Under the pieces are notes generated by a model. That model did not search any database. It saw only the letters and a list, made by a program, of their open reading frames with translations, and was not told the origin of the DNA. A DNA stretch of 64,000 bases from positions 806,001-870,000 of the forward strand of contig JAIWND010000001.1 in the NCBI GenBank assembly GCA_025330725.1, read 5' to 3'. Shown here in pieces: positions 45,273 through 57,475 of this stretch. A program made the position numbers and the translations under genes. The number at the start of each line of letters is the position of its first letter. Position 1 is the first letter of the stretch. This stretch comes from Chlamydoabsidia padenii (Eukaryota > Mucoromycota > Mucoromycetes > Mucorales > Cunninghamellaceae).

Positions 45273-46732
45273 GTGAAGGTGAGTAGTAAGGGTAAGGGTG
45301 AGAAAAAAAAAACAGGGGTAGGTTCAAAGGAGTGGTGGACAATAAAAGACAAAGGAAGAGAAACAAAAGAGGGGAAGAGAAGGAAGAAGAGAGAGAGAGA
45401 AAGATGAGAGCGCTTTTTAGTAAAAATTCTTTATTTGGAATAGCGGGGTTTTCTACTTTTTTTTTTTCCCTGGCTTGAATGATGCAACTTTTAAATACAT
45501 GTTCATGCTGGTAGGTTGGAATCACATGGAGAACCCAATAGAACCCAATAGATAATCATCAAAATTTATCTATATGTTTACTTTCAATGACTTTTACGTT
45601 AAAATGTACACACAAAAAAGGAAAATCATGATGAGCATTGTGGAAGATGGACGAGGATGCCTTGCCCTGACTTTGATTCTTTTCATAAATGTCAACTGGA
45701 TAAAGATCTACCATGTTCTAGTCTGACCATATGAACACAAATAAGCCGAAACACGGAAGCACCTCTTGTGCCACATTTAACTAGACCTGAAAGTTTATCC
45801 TTACTATACGGCGATAATTTCAAATCCCGATAGACCCCCAATCTCATTTCATCTTAAAATGGACGATACATGACTTTCATCTGTTTGATAAACTTATTGT
45901 ATCTCATGCACTTCACAAGTCATTCTCAGGTATCGAAACAATCTAACACTTCTCTAGTCTCTGATATGTGAGCAAATCGAACTTTTTGTTTGTATTGACA
46001 TCCATCAGAACGCCGTTCTACGATGCATACCTACGTAGTACGACCTATACATTACTATCAACATTACTCTGGGTAATAGTTATCTCATGGCGGGAGGTAA
46101 AAAGATTATCCAAATCATTTTTTTTTCCTTTGATTTATCATGCAGATTAGGAGCGCCTATTGAAAAGTCAAACACCGATGAATGCGGGTGTTCGTTCGGA
46201 TACACGTCCCTGCAAGTACCAAAAGACTATGTTTAGAGCTTAGATAAGAAAAAGGAACGGGAATAATTGTTTTTTTTTTGTGGGGGGGGGTCCTGTATGA
46301 TAAATCAGGAGATGGAGTAGATCTGCATGAATGACAGACTAGTTTTTTCATTACGCTGTTACGTAGAATCAACATGATGCAAGTCATTGTACTTTTTAAA
46401 CTTCATTCCTAAAGTGACGGTATAATTCCCAAGTTGTAGATGTATGTATAACAGCAATGCAGTTTCAGATGCAGATGTCAAGTGTATGAATTAAATTGGT
46501 AAATACATAAACTATGATTGTTACAGACTATCCTTTTTTTTGTAAATGTCTTTTTATACAATGAGCAAGTCCAGCTCGCCCATAAATAGTTTATTGATAA
46601 TCAGTAAGATAAAAAGTAAAGATGGAGTTATCTACAATTATATACTAAAAGGGACTATTGATCTACATAGCCAAGTATAAGAGAGAGATATGATATGTGA
46701 GAGGGGAGAGACAACAGGGATGATCATACTGT
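45273..46732. other. Long intergenic region
   Basis: About 1.46 kb. A GA-rich stretch (45350-45405) is followed by AT-rich sequence with a perfect motif at 45819-45829, TGCATGAAT at 46324-46332 and a G9 run near 46281. No gene could be supported. Confidence 0.5.
45819..45829 (-). promoter_or_regulatory. Perfect CGGGATTTGAA motif, intergenic
   Basis: Isolated copy in the 45.3-46.7 kb intergenic region, 547 nt upstream of the PH-protein start. Confidence 0.35.
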
Positions 46733-48868
46733 TCAAATAAAGCCAGCATTTTCTCGGGGAGGCATAGCAGGAGCAGGAAGACCAATGGAAGCTTCACGGC
46801 GATGGCGTGTCGGCAAAGAAGTCTTCTGGACAGGTAGAGGAGCAGACTTGTTCAATTCAGGTACCGGTCCGTCGAAGATCTCCATATGGTTGAGAATGAA
46901 TTCTATACACCCAATTTTGTGATTCACCACCATGTCTTGCGTTTCGTCGGTATGCCGCATCAGTGTAGGTCCAAATACTACTGCCAGGTTCTTAGCTGTC
47001 ATCAGGTTTTCGTTGTTTTTAGAGTTGATCCTAAGTATCGAGGAGAAAAAAAAAAAAAAAAAAAAAAAGTAATGTCAGAGAGAAAAGATATATACCCAGT
47101 CAGACTTACTTTGCCAAGTGCTGCATGAGATACTTGAGAGTGCGATAGTGTTCCACTGGTATAACATGGAGAAGTTTGCGGAATTCATCGACCTGATACT
47201 TGTCATCTTTTGTCACTAGAGAGAAGAAAAAGAAGAGAAGGTCAATATACATGGTCCAAGTTAACACTGTATGTTTCCACTTACTGATCACATCCACCCA
47301 CTTCTGGTGATGTTCAGATGTAAACAAAGGGTTGGGTAGATCACGGAAGTACTGCTTCAGCACACTGGTCACCGCACACAAGTCGTTCCACTGGTCTTCG
47401 TTGCAGAGATCAACTTCTTCGTTCTGTTCAAAAGCTTGCTGGATCGATCGCATTTGATTAACACCACCTGATTTTCGATAGATGCCTTCATAATCCATAC
47501 CACGTTTTTCCACAGCTTCAATACATTTTTGGACCACCAATGGGATTTGAGTGCCTTCCAATTGGACTTGCTTGACAAGATCTTGTCCAAACATTGACAC
47601 TAGACAGATAGAGTTATAAAAAAGAGACATGTTAGAATAAGATTGAGCGGTTACAATTTCTTCTTTCCCCTTACCTTTTGGAGATCCGTCTGCATTCACT
47701 GAATCGACGTTTGATTTCCGTTGACATGTCAAAGTGCGATAAACGCATTTTGTATGGCAAACGATGAGACATTCTAATGATAAAAAGTATGTTAGTCAAT
47801 AGACCTTGTCAGTCAAAATTATCCACTGTACCTTGACATTTCAATTCGGTTCCACGCCAGATCTTGTCAGTACAAACATCGCATTTGGTAGGTCGCATAA
47901 ACTTGGTATAATTGAAGAGATGGTTGCCTACACGTAGTTGTCCTTCCTGAGATTTCTCTACGACCACAGGTGTGTTGGTATCATAAGGAAGACCGATCAA
48001 ATTGTCGTCGTTGCTGGTTCCATTATCTTCCCCACCAATTCGTTTGCTTCGGTTTCGTCTAAACTTGAACCGACGGGGAGGTGCCACTGATGCGATGTTG
48101 AAGATATCTCGTTGTGCCGTTAGTTTTGGTGAGACCACCTGTTTAAGCTGATTATCCAGTGATTGTCGCCCACTGTTGGATTCACTTGGTGTATTTACTG
48201 TAGGTTCGTCCGCCAAAAAGCTTGTGCCTGCCATCACAGCAAGAGCTTCACGTTCACGTTCGGTCATGCGTCGAGACAAATCATTGTTGAGACTGGAGAG
48301 TTCAGCGTTCTTGGTGTTGAGCATAATCATCTCGGTGATAATGTTGTCGCGCGCTTTCATAAGGCGAGTGTATCCCAATTTGGCATGGTCCGTATCATGT
48401 TGGAGTGACAAAAGTTGCTGTTGATGTGCCGTCGAGAATCGGTCCCATTGTGACATTCTATGCCTATCAATATATAAAAAAAAAAAGTGTGTGAGTATTC
48501 CAGCTATATTCCATCACCATTCTGATGTTACCTTTCAATTTCACTAATAATAATATCGCGTTGTCTTCTCAAGTCATTCACCGACTGATTCAATTGGGCT
48601 TTAAGGTTGTGAAGTCGTGTCAGTTCATCCTTGGTGTATTGCATGAAATCAGCTGGACCAAAGATACTGAGTTGCTGGTGGAAGGCCAAGTCATGTTGTA
48701 CTGCTGTTAACTTGTCTTCAGCTTCTTTTCGAGCCACAGTTTCGGATAAAAGATGTTGTTGCATGCCATTGAGCTCGTCCAGCGCTTTTCGACTGATATC
48801 CTACAAAACTCCAAACAAACAAATGAGTAAGAGAAGGTTAGTCAAGCTTTTTGGAGCTCCCGCCTTCA

Positions 48869-48917
<49 letters not shown>

Positions 48918-49234
48918 TTCAGCTGACCAAACTTGCTTTCCATATTGAGGAGTTTGGCTTTGGTGTATTCAAGTTCTTGGCACAGGTCATTCTTGGAGCT
49001 TGATTCCAAATCACCATGTTTTTCAGGAGGCGGACTGGGTATGTTGTCGTCGATCAATCCACCTTCGATTGCCGCATTTAGCATATTGTTAAGTTCAATC
49101 AATTCATGTGTTGTAAGTTCGGTTGAGAATTGTTTTGGTGGTATTGTCGCAGAAGGATTGGTAGTAGTGGCCAATTGATTGTCATTTACATCAATATGAT
49201 CGTTTGAGACGTTACGAGCAGGAACTTGCCGAGT

Positions 49235-49265
<31 letters not shown>

Positions 49266-50219
49266 AACGATGGTTGCCATATTTCCAATGGCAATAAGCG
49301 CCGAGAATAGGAAGATGTATTGATGTCCAGACTGGGGGGAATAGTGCTATTTCGATTCTATCATTATAAGAAGCAAATGGGTTGTTAAAAAGAAATCAAT
49401 ACAAACAGATTATGTTGTCGATTCTTTATGCATACCTTTTGATGAGCATCAGGGCCAAGAGAATTCTGATGTAAAAGTTTTTCTACTTGTTCCATTTCCT
49501 TGTGTTGCTGCTGCCTGAGTTTTTCTTCTTTTCGTTTTTGTCGTTGTTGTTTTCTAGTTTCATGACATTTGGTACAGAATATGCCCTGTAATACAAATAA
49601 TTGTTAATATAAAGAGTTTCTTTTCATGATTGAATTTTTTTTTTTTTTTACTCACCTTGCTAGTTTGTGTAAAAACCAGGTCATCGATTCTTGTAAGGCA
49701 TTGGACACATCGGAAACATTCAGCATGATAAGCTTCTTCACCTAAAAAAAAAAAAAAGGGAAGTGGAATCACCGCACAATATAATACAAGTTTAGCGTAA
49801 TGATTTTTCATTGTGTTTGTGATTTCCTCGTTTTATGGGGTGTGTGGTTTAGTTCTTTTAATCTTACCAGTCATGATAGCTTCGTCCTTGATAGTTTGGT
49901 GACAGATATGACAGTTGTAAGAGCATTGTTCACATATAGGACTTCCATCGTGTAGCAGTAGAAGATTACTGTAACAGTCCACCAGGTTGTTGCACTTGGA
50001 GCAACGAAAACTAAAAGGAAACAAAGGGGTAGTTAATAAAGAAGGATATGAAGCAATCTTTATTTCTTTATAATAACAATATACATACCATTCAAAGTGC
50101 CAAATACCATCACCGAATTGGACTACAGAGCCATCGTCAATAGGTTGATTACAGCCTTGGCACCGTGGATCTTCATATTCTTCTCCGGTAAAAGATGCAT
50201 CGTCTACGAATGTATCCAT
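46733..50219 (-). CDS. LIM-C1-RhoGAP protein (Rga-type Rho GTPase activator)
   Basis: Eleven exons: 50219-50089, 50010-49868, 49741-49656, 49585-49436, 49357-48917, 48800-48532, 48463-47832, 47773-47675, 47599-47285, 47215-47110 and 47030-46733 (889 aa). Two LIM zinc fingers come first (CQGCNQPI...CFRCSKC and CHICHQTI...CFRCVQC...FCTKCH). A Ser-rich linker and a coiled coil (about residues 310-480) follow. Then comes a C1 zinc finger near 588-635 (H-x12-C-x2-C, ending TKC...LTC) and a RhoGAP domain at about 650-840 (arginine finger in GIYRKSG, NLAVVFGPTLM). It turns off Rho/Cdc42-type GTPases to control polarity. LIM plus C1 plus GAP in one chain is the fungal Rga1/Rga2 style with an added C1. 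Confidence 0.93.
48872..48914 (-). repeat. 43-nt A run at a 5' splice site
   Basis: Within the RhoGAP gene's intron between the exons ending 48917 and starting 48800. On the sense strand the intron begins GT followed by about 43 A, so the donor reads GTAAAA rather than GTAAGT. Confidence 0.85.
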
Positions 50220-50922
50220 TTTAAACTGTATATACTAAAGGAGTGGAAGGGGATTGGGTTGAATATAAAGTTGTAAAGTATAAATAAGAGTCTGTACCAA
50301 GTAAAAGAAATAAAGTCGATTGAGGAAGAAGAAAAAGAAGAAGGGAAAAAGGGAAAAAGGGCAGCAAAACTTTAAAAAATTAAGAGCGCGCTTTAAAAAA
50401 TTTCAGATAGGGGCGAGGGAGTCAACTTGAATTTTGTGCATCCGCACCAATAAAGGCAAGTAGTCAGTGATTAATAGACACAGCAGGCGGATGCAAATGG
50501 GATTCCAAGAAGTATCTTTTTATAGCCCCTTTCTTGTTGTGGCACAATTCCCTTTGCCCATTGAACACCATGGTCTCTAACTAAATTAAGCAATTGCTCC
50601 AAGCTGGCTCCAAAAAGTGGCTGGTGGTACTTATAATGGTTCTTGACATTCTTTTCAATCTTTTCGCCTCCTTCCGTCCCATTATATGATCCGGGCATAT
50701 TTCATATTGGACAGAAAACCAGGCTTTCATGCTCCGATTCATATCCCATCATTAAGAATTGAAAGATCTGGAACCTGGTTGCATTTAGACCTCTGCCCCC
50801 CCAAGCAATGTAATAAGAATAGAGCCATAATTAGTTGATCACTCCGATGTAATACTGCATTAAAATCAATCATTACCCAAATCAATGTTTATTTCGGTTT
50901 TATTAATCAAACACATCTATAT
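50220..50922. other. Intergenic region
   Basis: About 700 nt. A GAGCGCGCTTTAAA word near 50384 lies about 165 nt upstream of the RhoGAP start. A 75-codon minus-strand frame at 50471-50698 (LFGASLEQLLNLVRDHG) has protein-like composition but no recognisable full domain. It could be a small or decayed gene. Confidence 0.45.
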
Positions 50923-53164
50923 CTATTCTGCTATTCTAGTACTGACATCTAGTAAGAATCTATCATAACCATATTGACAAATCAGTTGTAATCCAATAGG
51001 GTACCCATTTGTCAGAGATCGTCCAGAGGGAAGAGTGATGGCTGGCAAACCCGCTAAACTAACCGGTACAGTCATCACATCATTTACATAAGCATCCACT
51101 ACACCGTCGCTGTTATTCTTTGTTCTATCCGGTAAGCTTTGTTGAAGTGTTGGTGCTGTAGATATGGAACTTGGCGTGAGCAATACGTGTACTTGTTGTT
51201 CAGGGGTCAAAGTCGAGGTGCTTGATATGCTGCTGTTTTTATCAAGATCATTCCTCATTAGGAATACCTTGTTGAAATCGTCCATAATAAGTCGTCGTGC
51301 CTGTTGTGCTGGTAAAAAGTGGCTTTCAAAGGTTCTATTGTCCATATACACACATACATACATACAAAAAAATAAAAAAAAGGCAAAGGATTAAGATTAG
51401 TCGTTCAACCATTTTCGTTTCGCTTACCCTGCCGTTAATACGTGTGTTCCCAACAAGATGCGTCGTTGTACTTCAGACCCAAATCCTTCAGATCTAGTAT
51501 CGGCATATATCAAGTCAGTGCTTGATACTTTTTCACTATGATGACCTATATCATATAACATAAGCGTTGTGAGTAAATACACACAAAATCATTCATTAGT
51601 TGTAACCTACCATAGCATACACCGTCAAACCTTGCCAAATTGGAACTTGCTTCCGCCAAAGCAATGATATAATAAGCAGGCAGAGCATATCGTGTGTGTG
51701 GTAAAGAGACAGGAATGATTGAAGCACCTCGATCCCGTAATGACTTGATTCCAGATCGCCAGGTATCCAATACTTCGGTTGAGAGTTGGTCTACATAATA
51801 TTCATTTGGAATCCCGACACGAAGTCCTGAGAGGTCGCCCCCGCCTTGAGAATCTTGCCAATGCGATACCAGTTGCTTTTCTTGATTCAATATACTTGTT
51901 CGTAGGTCGGTTGGCATTGAAGTGGGATCCTTTTCGTCGTGGTGAGATAAGACATCTAATGAACAGATATGAGTGGTTGATAAAGTCTATGCCAATATCT
52001 TTGTTCCCCACCCCAACTTTTTTTTTTTGGGGGGGGGGAAGGGATAGTACCAACTTACCATACACCGCGGATATATCTGGTACTGACCGACCTATTAAAC
52101 CTACAGTATCCAAGGAATTGGCGTATGCAACCAGACCGTTTCTTGATACCTGTCCATACGATGGTTTATACCCCACAACACCACAATAAGCTGCAGGCAA
52201 ACGTACTGATCCCCCTGTGTCCGATCCAAGTGCTCTACATGTTCATATAAAGGCAACAAGTTGGTCTATCCATCATTCCAGTAAAATATTTCTTTTTGTT
52301 TTCTATACTTACACAGTGCACATGTCCATTGCCACAGCTGCCGCACTTCCTCCGGAGCTTCCACCAGCTACTCTTATTTGCGACGGATCATCCAATGCTG
52401 TATGATTTGATTTGTATTCCCAAGGATTGTAGACAGGTCCAGATTCACTATATATGTTGGCTGACCTACATGTATTCAAAAATCATAATTGTGAGTTCAT
52501 CGTCAAGGTAATTTTAGCCTATTTCAAAGCAAGCACTTACCCCATTCCAAATTCGTCCATATTCGTCTTCCCGAGTAGTTTTGCACCAGCTTGTTGTAGT
52601 AGATCGACCACAGTAGCATTATAAGGGGATGCAAAGTCTAACAAACAAGGTTTGATTAGTTAAAGTCATTCGGGGTACGCCTACATCGCCTACACCGATA
52701 TTTTATACCTTTTAACATAGCAGAGCCACAAGTGGTAGGCATTTCCGAAGTACAAAAGTTGTCCTTTATAGCGATCGGCATTTCCTTCAAAGGTCCATCT
52801 GCACCTACATGTAATCATACATAAAAGTCAGGTAGTTAGTTGATCTAGTATTGTTTTGCTAAACAGTATCGTCCTTGGTATTCAACTACCTCTATTTACA
52901 ATAGCTATACCTTTTTTGTTTGTTGCCTTTGCTTCCAAATTCGACTTGTCCTGGACAGAAATAAAGGCATTGATCTTGTCGTTGTGGGCGTGTATCCTAT
53001 CCAAACAGTCCGTCCAAGTCAAGGTAGACAATGAGCGATTGTTCTTGACACAATTAAAAAAAGTTGAGCTTTTTAGCGAACATTCATATTTTATCGTCAT
53101 GTTTTTTCTTTTCATTTACCCAAGAGTTGGTTAAAGCTACACGAGCTCGTAGACTTGATAGCAT
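50923..53164 (-). CDS. gatA: Mitochondrial glutamyl-tRNA(Gln) amidotransferase subunit A (amidase)
   Basis: Nine exons: 53164-53120, 53043-52890, 52804-52709, 52637-52541, 52465-52313, 52234-52059, 51955-51611, 51545-51428 and 51334-50923 (531 aa). The amidase Ser-cisSer-Lys triad is complete. Lys80 is in PIAIKDNF, the cis-Ser lies in [14 protein letters not shown] (Ser167/168), and the nucleophile Ser191 in [11 protein letters not shown]. The GatA-specific [19 protein letters not shown] is present. The enzyme converts Glu-tRNA(Gln) to Gln-tRNA(Gln) in mitochondria. The N-terminus [15 protein letters not shown] has the basic, Ser/Leu-rich look of a targeting peptide. The first intron's acceptor (GTGTCAAG) is the least certain junction. 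Confidence 0.93.
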
Positions 53165-53231
53165 AATTAAGCAGAGGTGAAAGAAGTGAAAAGAAAACAT
53201 GAAGGTCGCCCACCGAATTTTTGTTTGAAAG

Positions 53232-53242
53232 CGGGATTTGAA
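53232..53242 (+). promoter_or_regulatory. Perfect CGGGATTTGAA motif in the GatA/lipase bidirectional promoter
   Basis: Only 216 nt separate the divergent starts (53164 and 53381). The motif lies 68 nt from the GatA start and 139 nt from the lipase start, and could serve both. Confidence 0.5.
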
Positions 53243-53380
53243 AATTGCTCTTTTTAGGCTCGTGACGAGTGGCATTAAAAAACGACTTTCTTTCTTTCTT
53301 TCTTCTCTTCCTCTTCCACTGACTCTTCACAAGTCCACATTATACACATTTATTAACTATTTTACAAAATACGATCAACC

Positions 53381-55329
53381 ATGCCAACGAACTCATCCTA
53401 CACTATGACAACAAGTAGATCAGAACACTTTGAAAAGTTAAAGGTAATTACTAGAAAAAAAGAGAAAAAAAATGGATAGGCGAAACCACAAACGCCTGTC
53501 ATTGAAGTATACTGATTGTCTTACTTGATTCTCAACTATACTATATAGATCCACTTGAATAGCTGCTACCTTGATGTTAAAGTATCTCGGCCATACGTGA
53601 TTATTACAATGGGAGGTAAGTGTCAATGAAGGGGGGGGAAGGGAGGGAAGCTATTTTGACTAGTCAGAATTACCACGTGAAAACCCAACATCTTTTGTGC
53701 GATCAACTAACCAACCCCATTCGATTATTTTGTGATTTGTAGATCAAATATATCAAACATCTATATCTGAATATCCGGACGGCAAATGGAACGAAGGCTT
53801 TGAATTGAAGGTGACTTATCATGCTCAGCTCTTTGATACGATTCAACTGGATGTCTATGATTCTTATATGCTTCTACCAGACAGACATGTGGGCAGGGCG
53901 GAAATTCGATTGAAACAACTTGAAAATATGCCTGAAACATTCACAAGCTTTTACGAAATCTGGGATAAGAAACTCTCCTCTGGTGCAAGCTCACATGCAG
54001 TTCGGAAAACTACAATGTCAACTAATGTGGGGGCTCTCCAAGCAAAGATTACCTATCAATTCCAATACTTCAACTCGAACTTTGACAATAACGGACACTT
54101 ACCATCGAATGGTATTTCTAACAACATGGATAACAGCAATGGATTACGAAGGGTAAGTCATGATGGATCTCTGGACGCCATAGCCTTTAGACGACACTTA
54201 CAAAGGGATCGCGACTCTTCTTCCATCCACTTTCGCAAATATGAAGAAGGAGCACGTAATAACAACAACACTGATCAACATGAACAGCAACAGCAACAAC
54301 AGCAACAACAGCAACAACAATCTGATAGCGACAGTAGTCTTCATCCGCCATCACCATTAGAAAATGAAGACTTCCCTGATGATAGCGACTCGGATCCGAA
54401 CGATAGTATCAAATACTCTTCCTCCTTGACATTCTCAGTAAAACGAGCCAATAGCATCAAATCAGCCGGCATTCCACCATCCTCTTTATCAACTCAATCG
54501 TCACAAGCGACAATACTACCAACACAACAACAGCAGCATACTCAGGGTAAAAGCACCATGTTGGATTCTTTTAGCTCGTGGTTTGGTGGCAACTCATCAA
54601 CTCAATATGCCTCAACACCAAATTCCATTACAGATATATCTATTACCAACCAGTCAACTAACCCGAAAAAGGAAATCAAGTCGGCTGTACACTCTGTAGA
54701 TATACTAAATGATATGGACGAAAGCTTGAAAACCTACCCTCTTCTGGATACCATTGGTTCTTGGACTGTCAGCAAGGAAACAAATCAAATTCTACGAGCG
54801 ATTGGAAAACTACTGGCGGCATTTGTAAGTGTGAAGAAGAAGAAAAAAAAAAAAGTGGCGGGATTCGAAAAACGAATGATTAACTTTGCATTATCAATCT
54901 GCTTTAGGGTCAAGGATTTGAACTATCCCATTTACAGATATTGACTGGGTTTGCAGTGGTGGAAAGGTTTTATCAAGAATTACCAAGGGAACGAACATGG
55001 GACCTCGTCACTGATCTGTCTGAAATACAACTGGCATCACATATGTGGCGATTCTCTATGGCATCTTATGGTTGGAAAGGGCTCAACTTTATTGGTAAAG
55101 GAAATGGTTATCTTTCTGATGCGGTCAGGGATCACTCGGACGCAAAATCGGTCATGGAACATCTCTCGATGCCAAAAGAAGATCTGCTGGCATATGAATT
55201 CCGAACTGGTGAAGCATTCCGTCCGAGTTACTTTGTGGCTCATGATCGATCTACTAACTCCATCGTGCTATCAATTCGTGGAACCATGGTAAGGAAAGAT
55301 GTTATTGAAAAATCACAGTACAGGTATTG

Positions 55330-55368
<39 letters not shown>

Positions 55369-56527
55369 TGCTTTTGACACAATGACGGATCTGGTGTGTG
55401 ATTATGAACCTTGGAAAGGTGGAATGGTGCATAAAGGAATGAAGGTAAATAAGCCCGACAAGTCAATACTGGGATGGATTCTAATTCTTTTATTTATCAT
55501 GTTAGGCTTCGGCGATGTGGTTTTTCCGCCATCTGGGACCCAAATTGATCGCTTACAGTAATGCCCAGTCAACTTCTGCATTATACATAGTAGGTCACTC
55601 TCTTGGGGCTGCTACGGCGTCTATATTAACAATCATGCTTCTGGACTACATGGACGAATTCAAAAAAGGCAAATCTAGTGACTTTACCCTACAATGCTTT
55701 GGTTTTGCACCCGCTTGCTGTCTCTCACTGGATCTATCTGAAAAGTACAAGGTAAAGAAACTTAGATTTGGAACTTTTATTGCTGTGTTGTATACTCAAC
55801 CCTTATTTATCTAGGACCATATCCAATCAATAGTATTTGCGGACGATGTGGTCAGTAAATTATGTTATGGAACGATGATGGATGTCAAACAAATGATCAT
55901 TGCTGGATCTGAAGCAGCACAGCATTTGGGTATTGGGCAACTACTATGGACAGATGAACTAGGCAAAGAAAAATGGAAACAAGCGTTTAAACAGGTGGCC
56001 GAATGCAGACAACGATGCATTGAATCCTCGGAAAACCCAAAGGTAATGGAATAAAAACCAAGAGATCTCTCTAATCACTTTATTAATCACTTTACCATCT
56101 TTACAGCTCTATGTTGCAGGAACGGTTTATCAATTCTGGCTGGCAAGTAGAATAGATTGATATACATGTATGATCATGGTGATACTTACTATATTCAACT
56201 TTTATTTAGGATCCTACGCCGAAGAACGAAACGAGGATTGTGGTGGAACGGACGACAGCAAATAGGGTTTCTCGCGAACTAATACTGAAAAAGTCAATCT
56301 TACTGGATCATCTGCCAACCAATTTTGATATTGCCTTCCGACGTGCTACAGAATCAATGATGATGGACAAGAAAGAAGACCAGGATGGTGTCTTGGACGA
56401 ACCCGTGCAGGATCATGGATCAACAACCGACAAGGCTAAAACGAAGATTGCGGAACATGAACTCAAGAGCACCTCCAAACGTGGTGGTGGCCAATCTCAA
56501 ATGATAGACGAACAATATACCCGTTGA
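53381..56527 (+). CDS. C2-domain class 3 lipase (sn1-diacylglycerol-lipase-like)
   Basis: Nine exons: 53381-53443, 53549-53615, 53743-54824, 54908-55288, 55367-55444, 55506-55751, 55815-56042, 56107-56142 and 56210-56527 (832 aa). A C2 domain covers about residues 20-135. A long Gln/Ser/Asn-rich linker includes a polyQ tract. The alpha/beta-hydrolase lobe follows, with Ser589 as nucleophile in VGHSLGAATAS. A probable Asp lies near 649/650 in IVFADDVVSKL, and a His in LLDHLPTNF. The order matches sn1-specific diacylglycerol lipases. No membrane helices are evident, so the C2 domain may give membrane contact. The intron after 56142 has a GC donor (GCAAGT), supported by phase. A (TA)n tract sits in the intron before 55367. 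Confidence 0.9.
54859..54869 (+). promoter_or_regulatory. CGGGATTCGAA variant in a lipase intron
   Basis: GGCGGGATTCGAAA context, in the intron between the exons ending 54824 and starting 54908. The T-to-C change keeps the TTYGAA core. Confidence 0.3.
55336..55364 (+). repeat. (TA)n microsatellite at a 3' splice site
   Basis: About 14 TA units running straight into the TATAG acceptor of the lipase intron that ends at 55366. Confidence 0.9.
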
Positions 56528-57023
56528 CTAGTACCTTTGATCACCCTTCTTCATGTAGTTTAGAATTCCCCTTTTTATTTTAAATAGAAAACAATAATAA
56601 AGTGTCTTTTTTTTTTTGTTTACTTCAATCAATTGATCTACTGCATCATGTTATGATTAATGTCTTTTGTATTGATTTTGACCACTTGTGTAGGTTTTGG
56701 TTGTTCGAGTTTGGAATCCTGCGATCTCGATATATGTTTCACACCCCGACATTGACACGGGATGGAATCCCGAGAAACCAAACATGAGTAAAACGATGTG
56801 TGTAGCATAAAACTCGGTTACAATGGTCCAAATAAAACAAGTATAAAAAAAAAGTCTTTATTTAATATATATCTGTGTGTATATAAAAGTCAAACAGCCA
56901 CAAAGTAAAACAATAAGAAGAGGAATACACCCAACCGATCAAATAAAAACGGACAAGGGGGGCAGGGGGATAGATAAAAAAAATCTACAGCTAAAGTGTA
57001 TGATGTAATGTGATGGGGGAATA
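56528..57023. other. Convergent intergenic spacer
   Basis: About 500 nt between the 3' ends of the lipase and the small acidic gene, AT-rich, with AATAATAAAG near 56592. No gene. Confidence 0.55.
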
Positions 57024-57332
57024 CTATTTTGATGGGGCACCAGTAGCAACAGCTTCGGCGGCAAGAGCGGATTTGGCGTCGGGCTTGTTAAGGTCTTCAG
57101 GTTCTTCCTTGGCGTTGGTATCATCATCACTGTCGTCATCTTGATTACCCTTTACTGTAGGATTAGGACCATTACTATCATAATCACCCACTTGAGACAT
57201 CATATCATCCAAAGAACCATCTTGTTGTTTTTTAGCGTCACCTGTCAATGCTTGACCAGTCGTCTTGTTGTCCTTGTTGGCCGAGGTACTTTTGTCAGAC
57301 TTGAAGACATTGTCGAGATTACCGATATCCAT
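57024..57332 (-). CDS. Small acidic disordered protein, unknown
   Basis: Intronless, 102 aa: MDIGNLDNVF at the start, then Lys/Asp/Ser/Asn-rich sequence with DDDSDDDTNAKEE and an Ala-rich end. No hydrophobic core, Cys or known domain is seen, so it is probably intrinsically disordered. Support for a real gene comes from a well-placed TATA box (57446-57452, minus strand) and an inverted CCAAT beside it. A T-rich leader and a GGCGTTCGAA element at 57476 add to this. Function unknown. Confidence 0.65.
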   Translation of the reverse strand: MDIGNLDNVFKSDKSTSANKDNKTTGQALTGDAKKQQDGSLDDMMSQVGDYDSNGPNPTVKGNQDDDSDDDTNAKEEPEDLNKPDAKSALAAEAVATGAPSK

Positions 57333-57445
57333 GTTATCTTCAGATGTGTTTGTGTTGTATAAAAAAAATAAAAAAATAAAAAAATAAAAAAAATAAAAAA
57401 AAAGAGAGAGAGAGATGGATTGTTTGAAAAAGTGGAAAGATTAAA

Positions 57446-57452
57446 TTTTATA
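57446..57452 (-). promoter_or_regulatory. TATA box of the small acidic gene
   Basis: TATAAAA on the minus strand, 114-120 nt upstream of the start, with CCAAT (inverted) and GCGATCGC directly upstream. Confidence 0.6.
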
Positions 57453-57475
57453 GACCAATAGGGCGATCGCCTTGC

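Noticed and set aside
50471..50698. 75-codon minus-strand frame (LFGASLEQLLNLVRDHG) as part of a RhoGAP domain
   Set aside because: Only a short resemblance; no continuation or splice sites linking it to the RhoGAP gene. Kept as a note in the intergenic entry.
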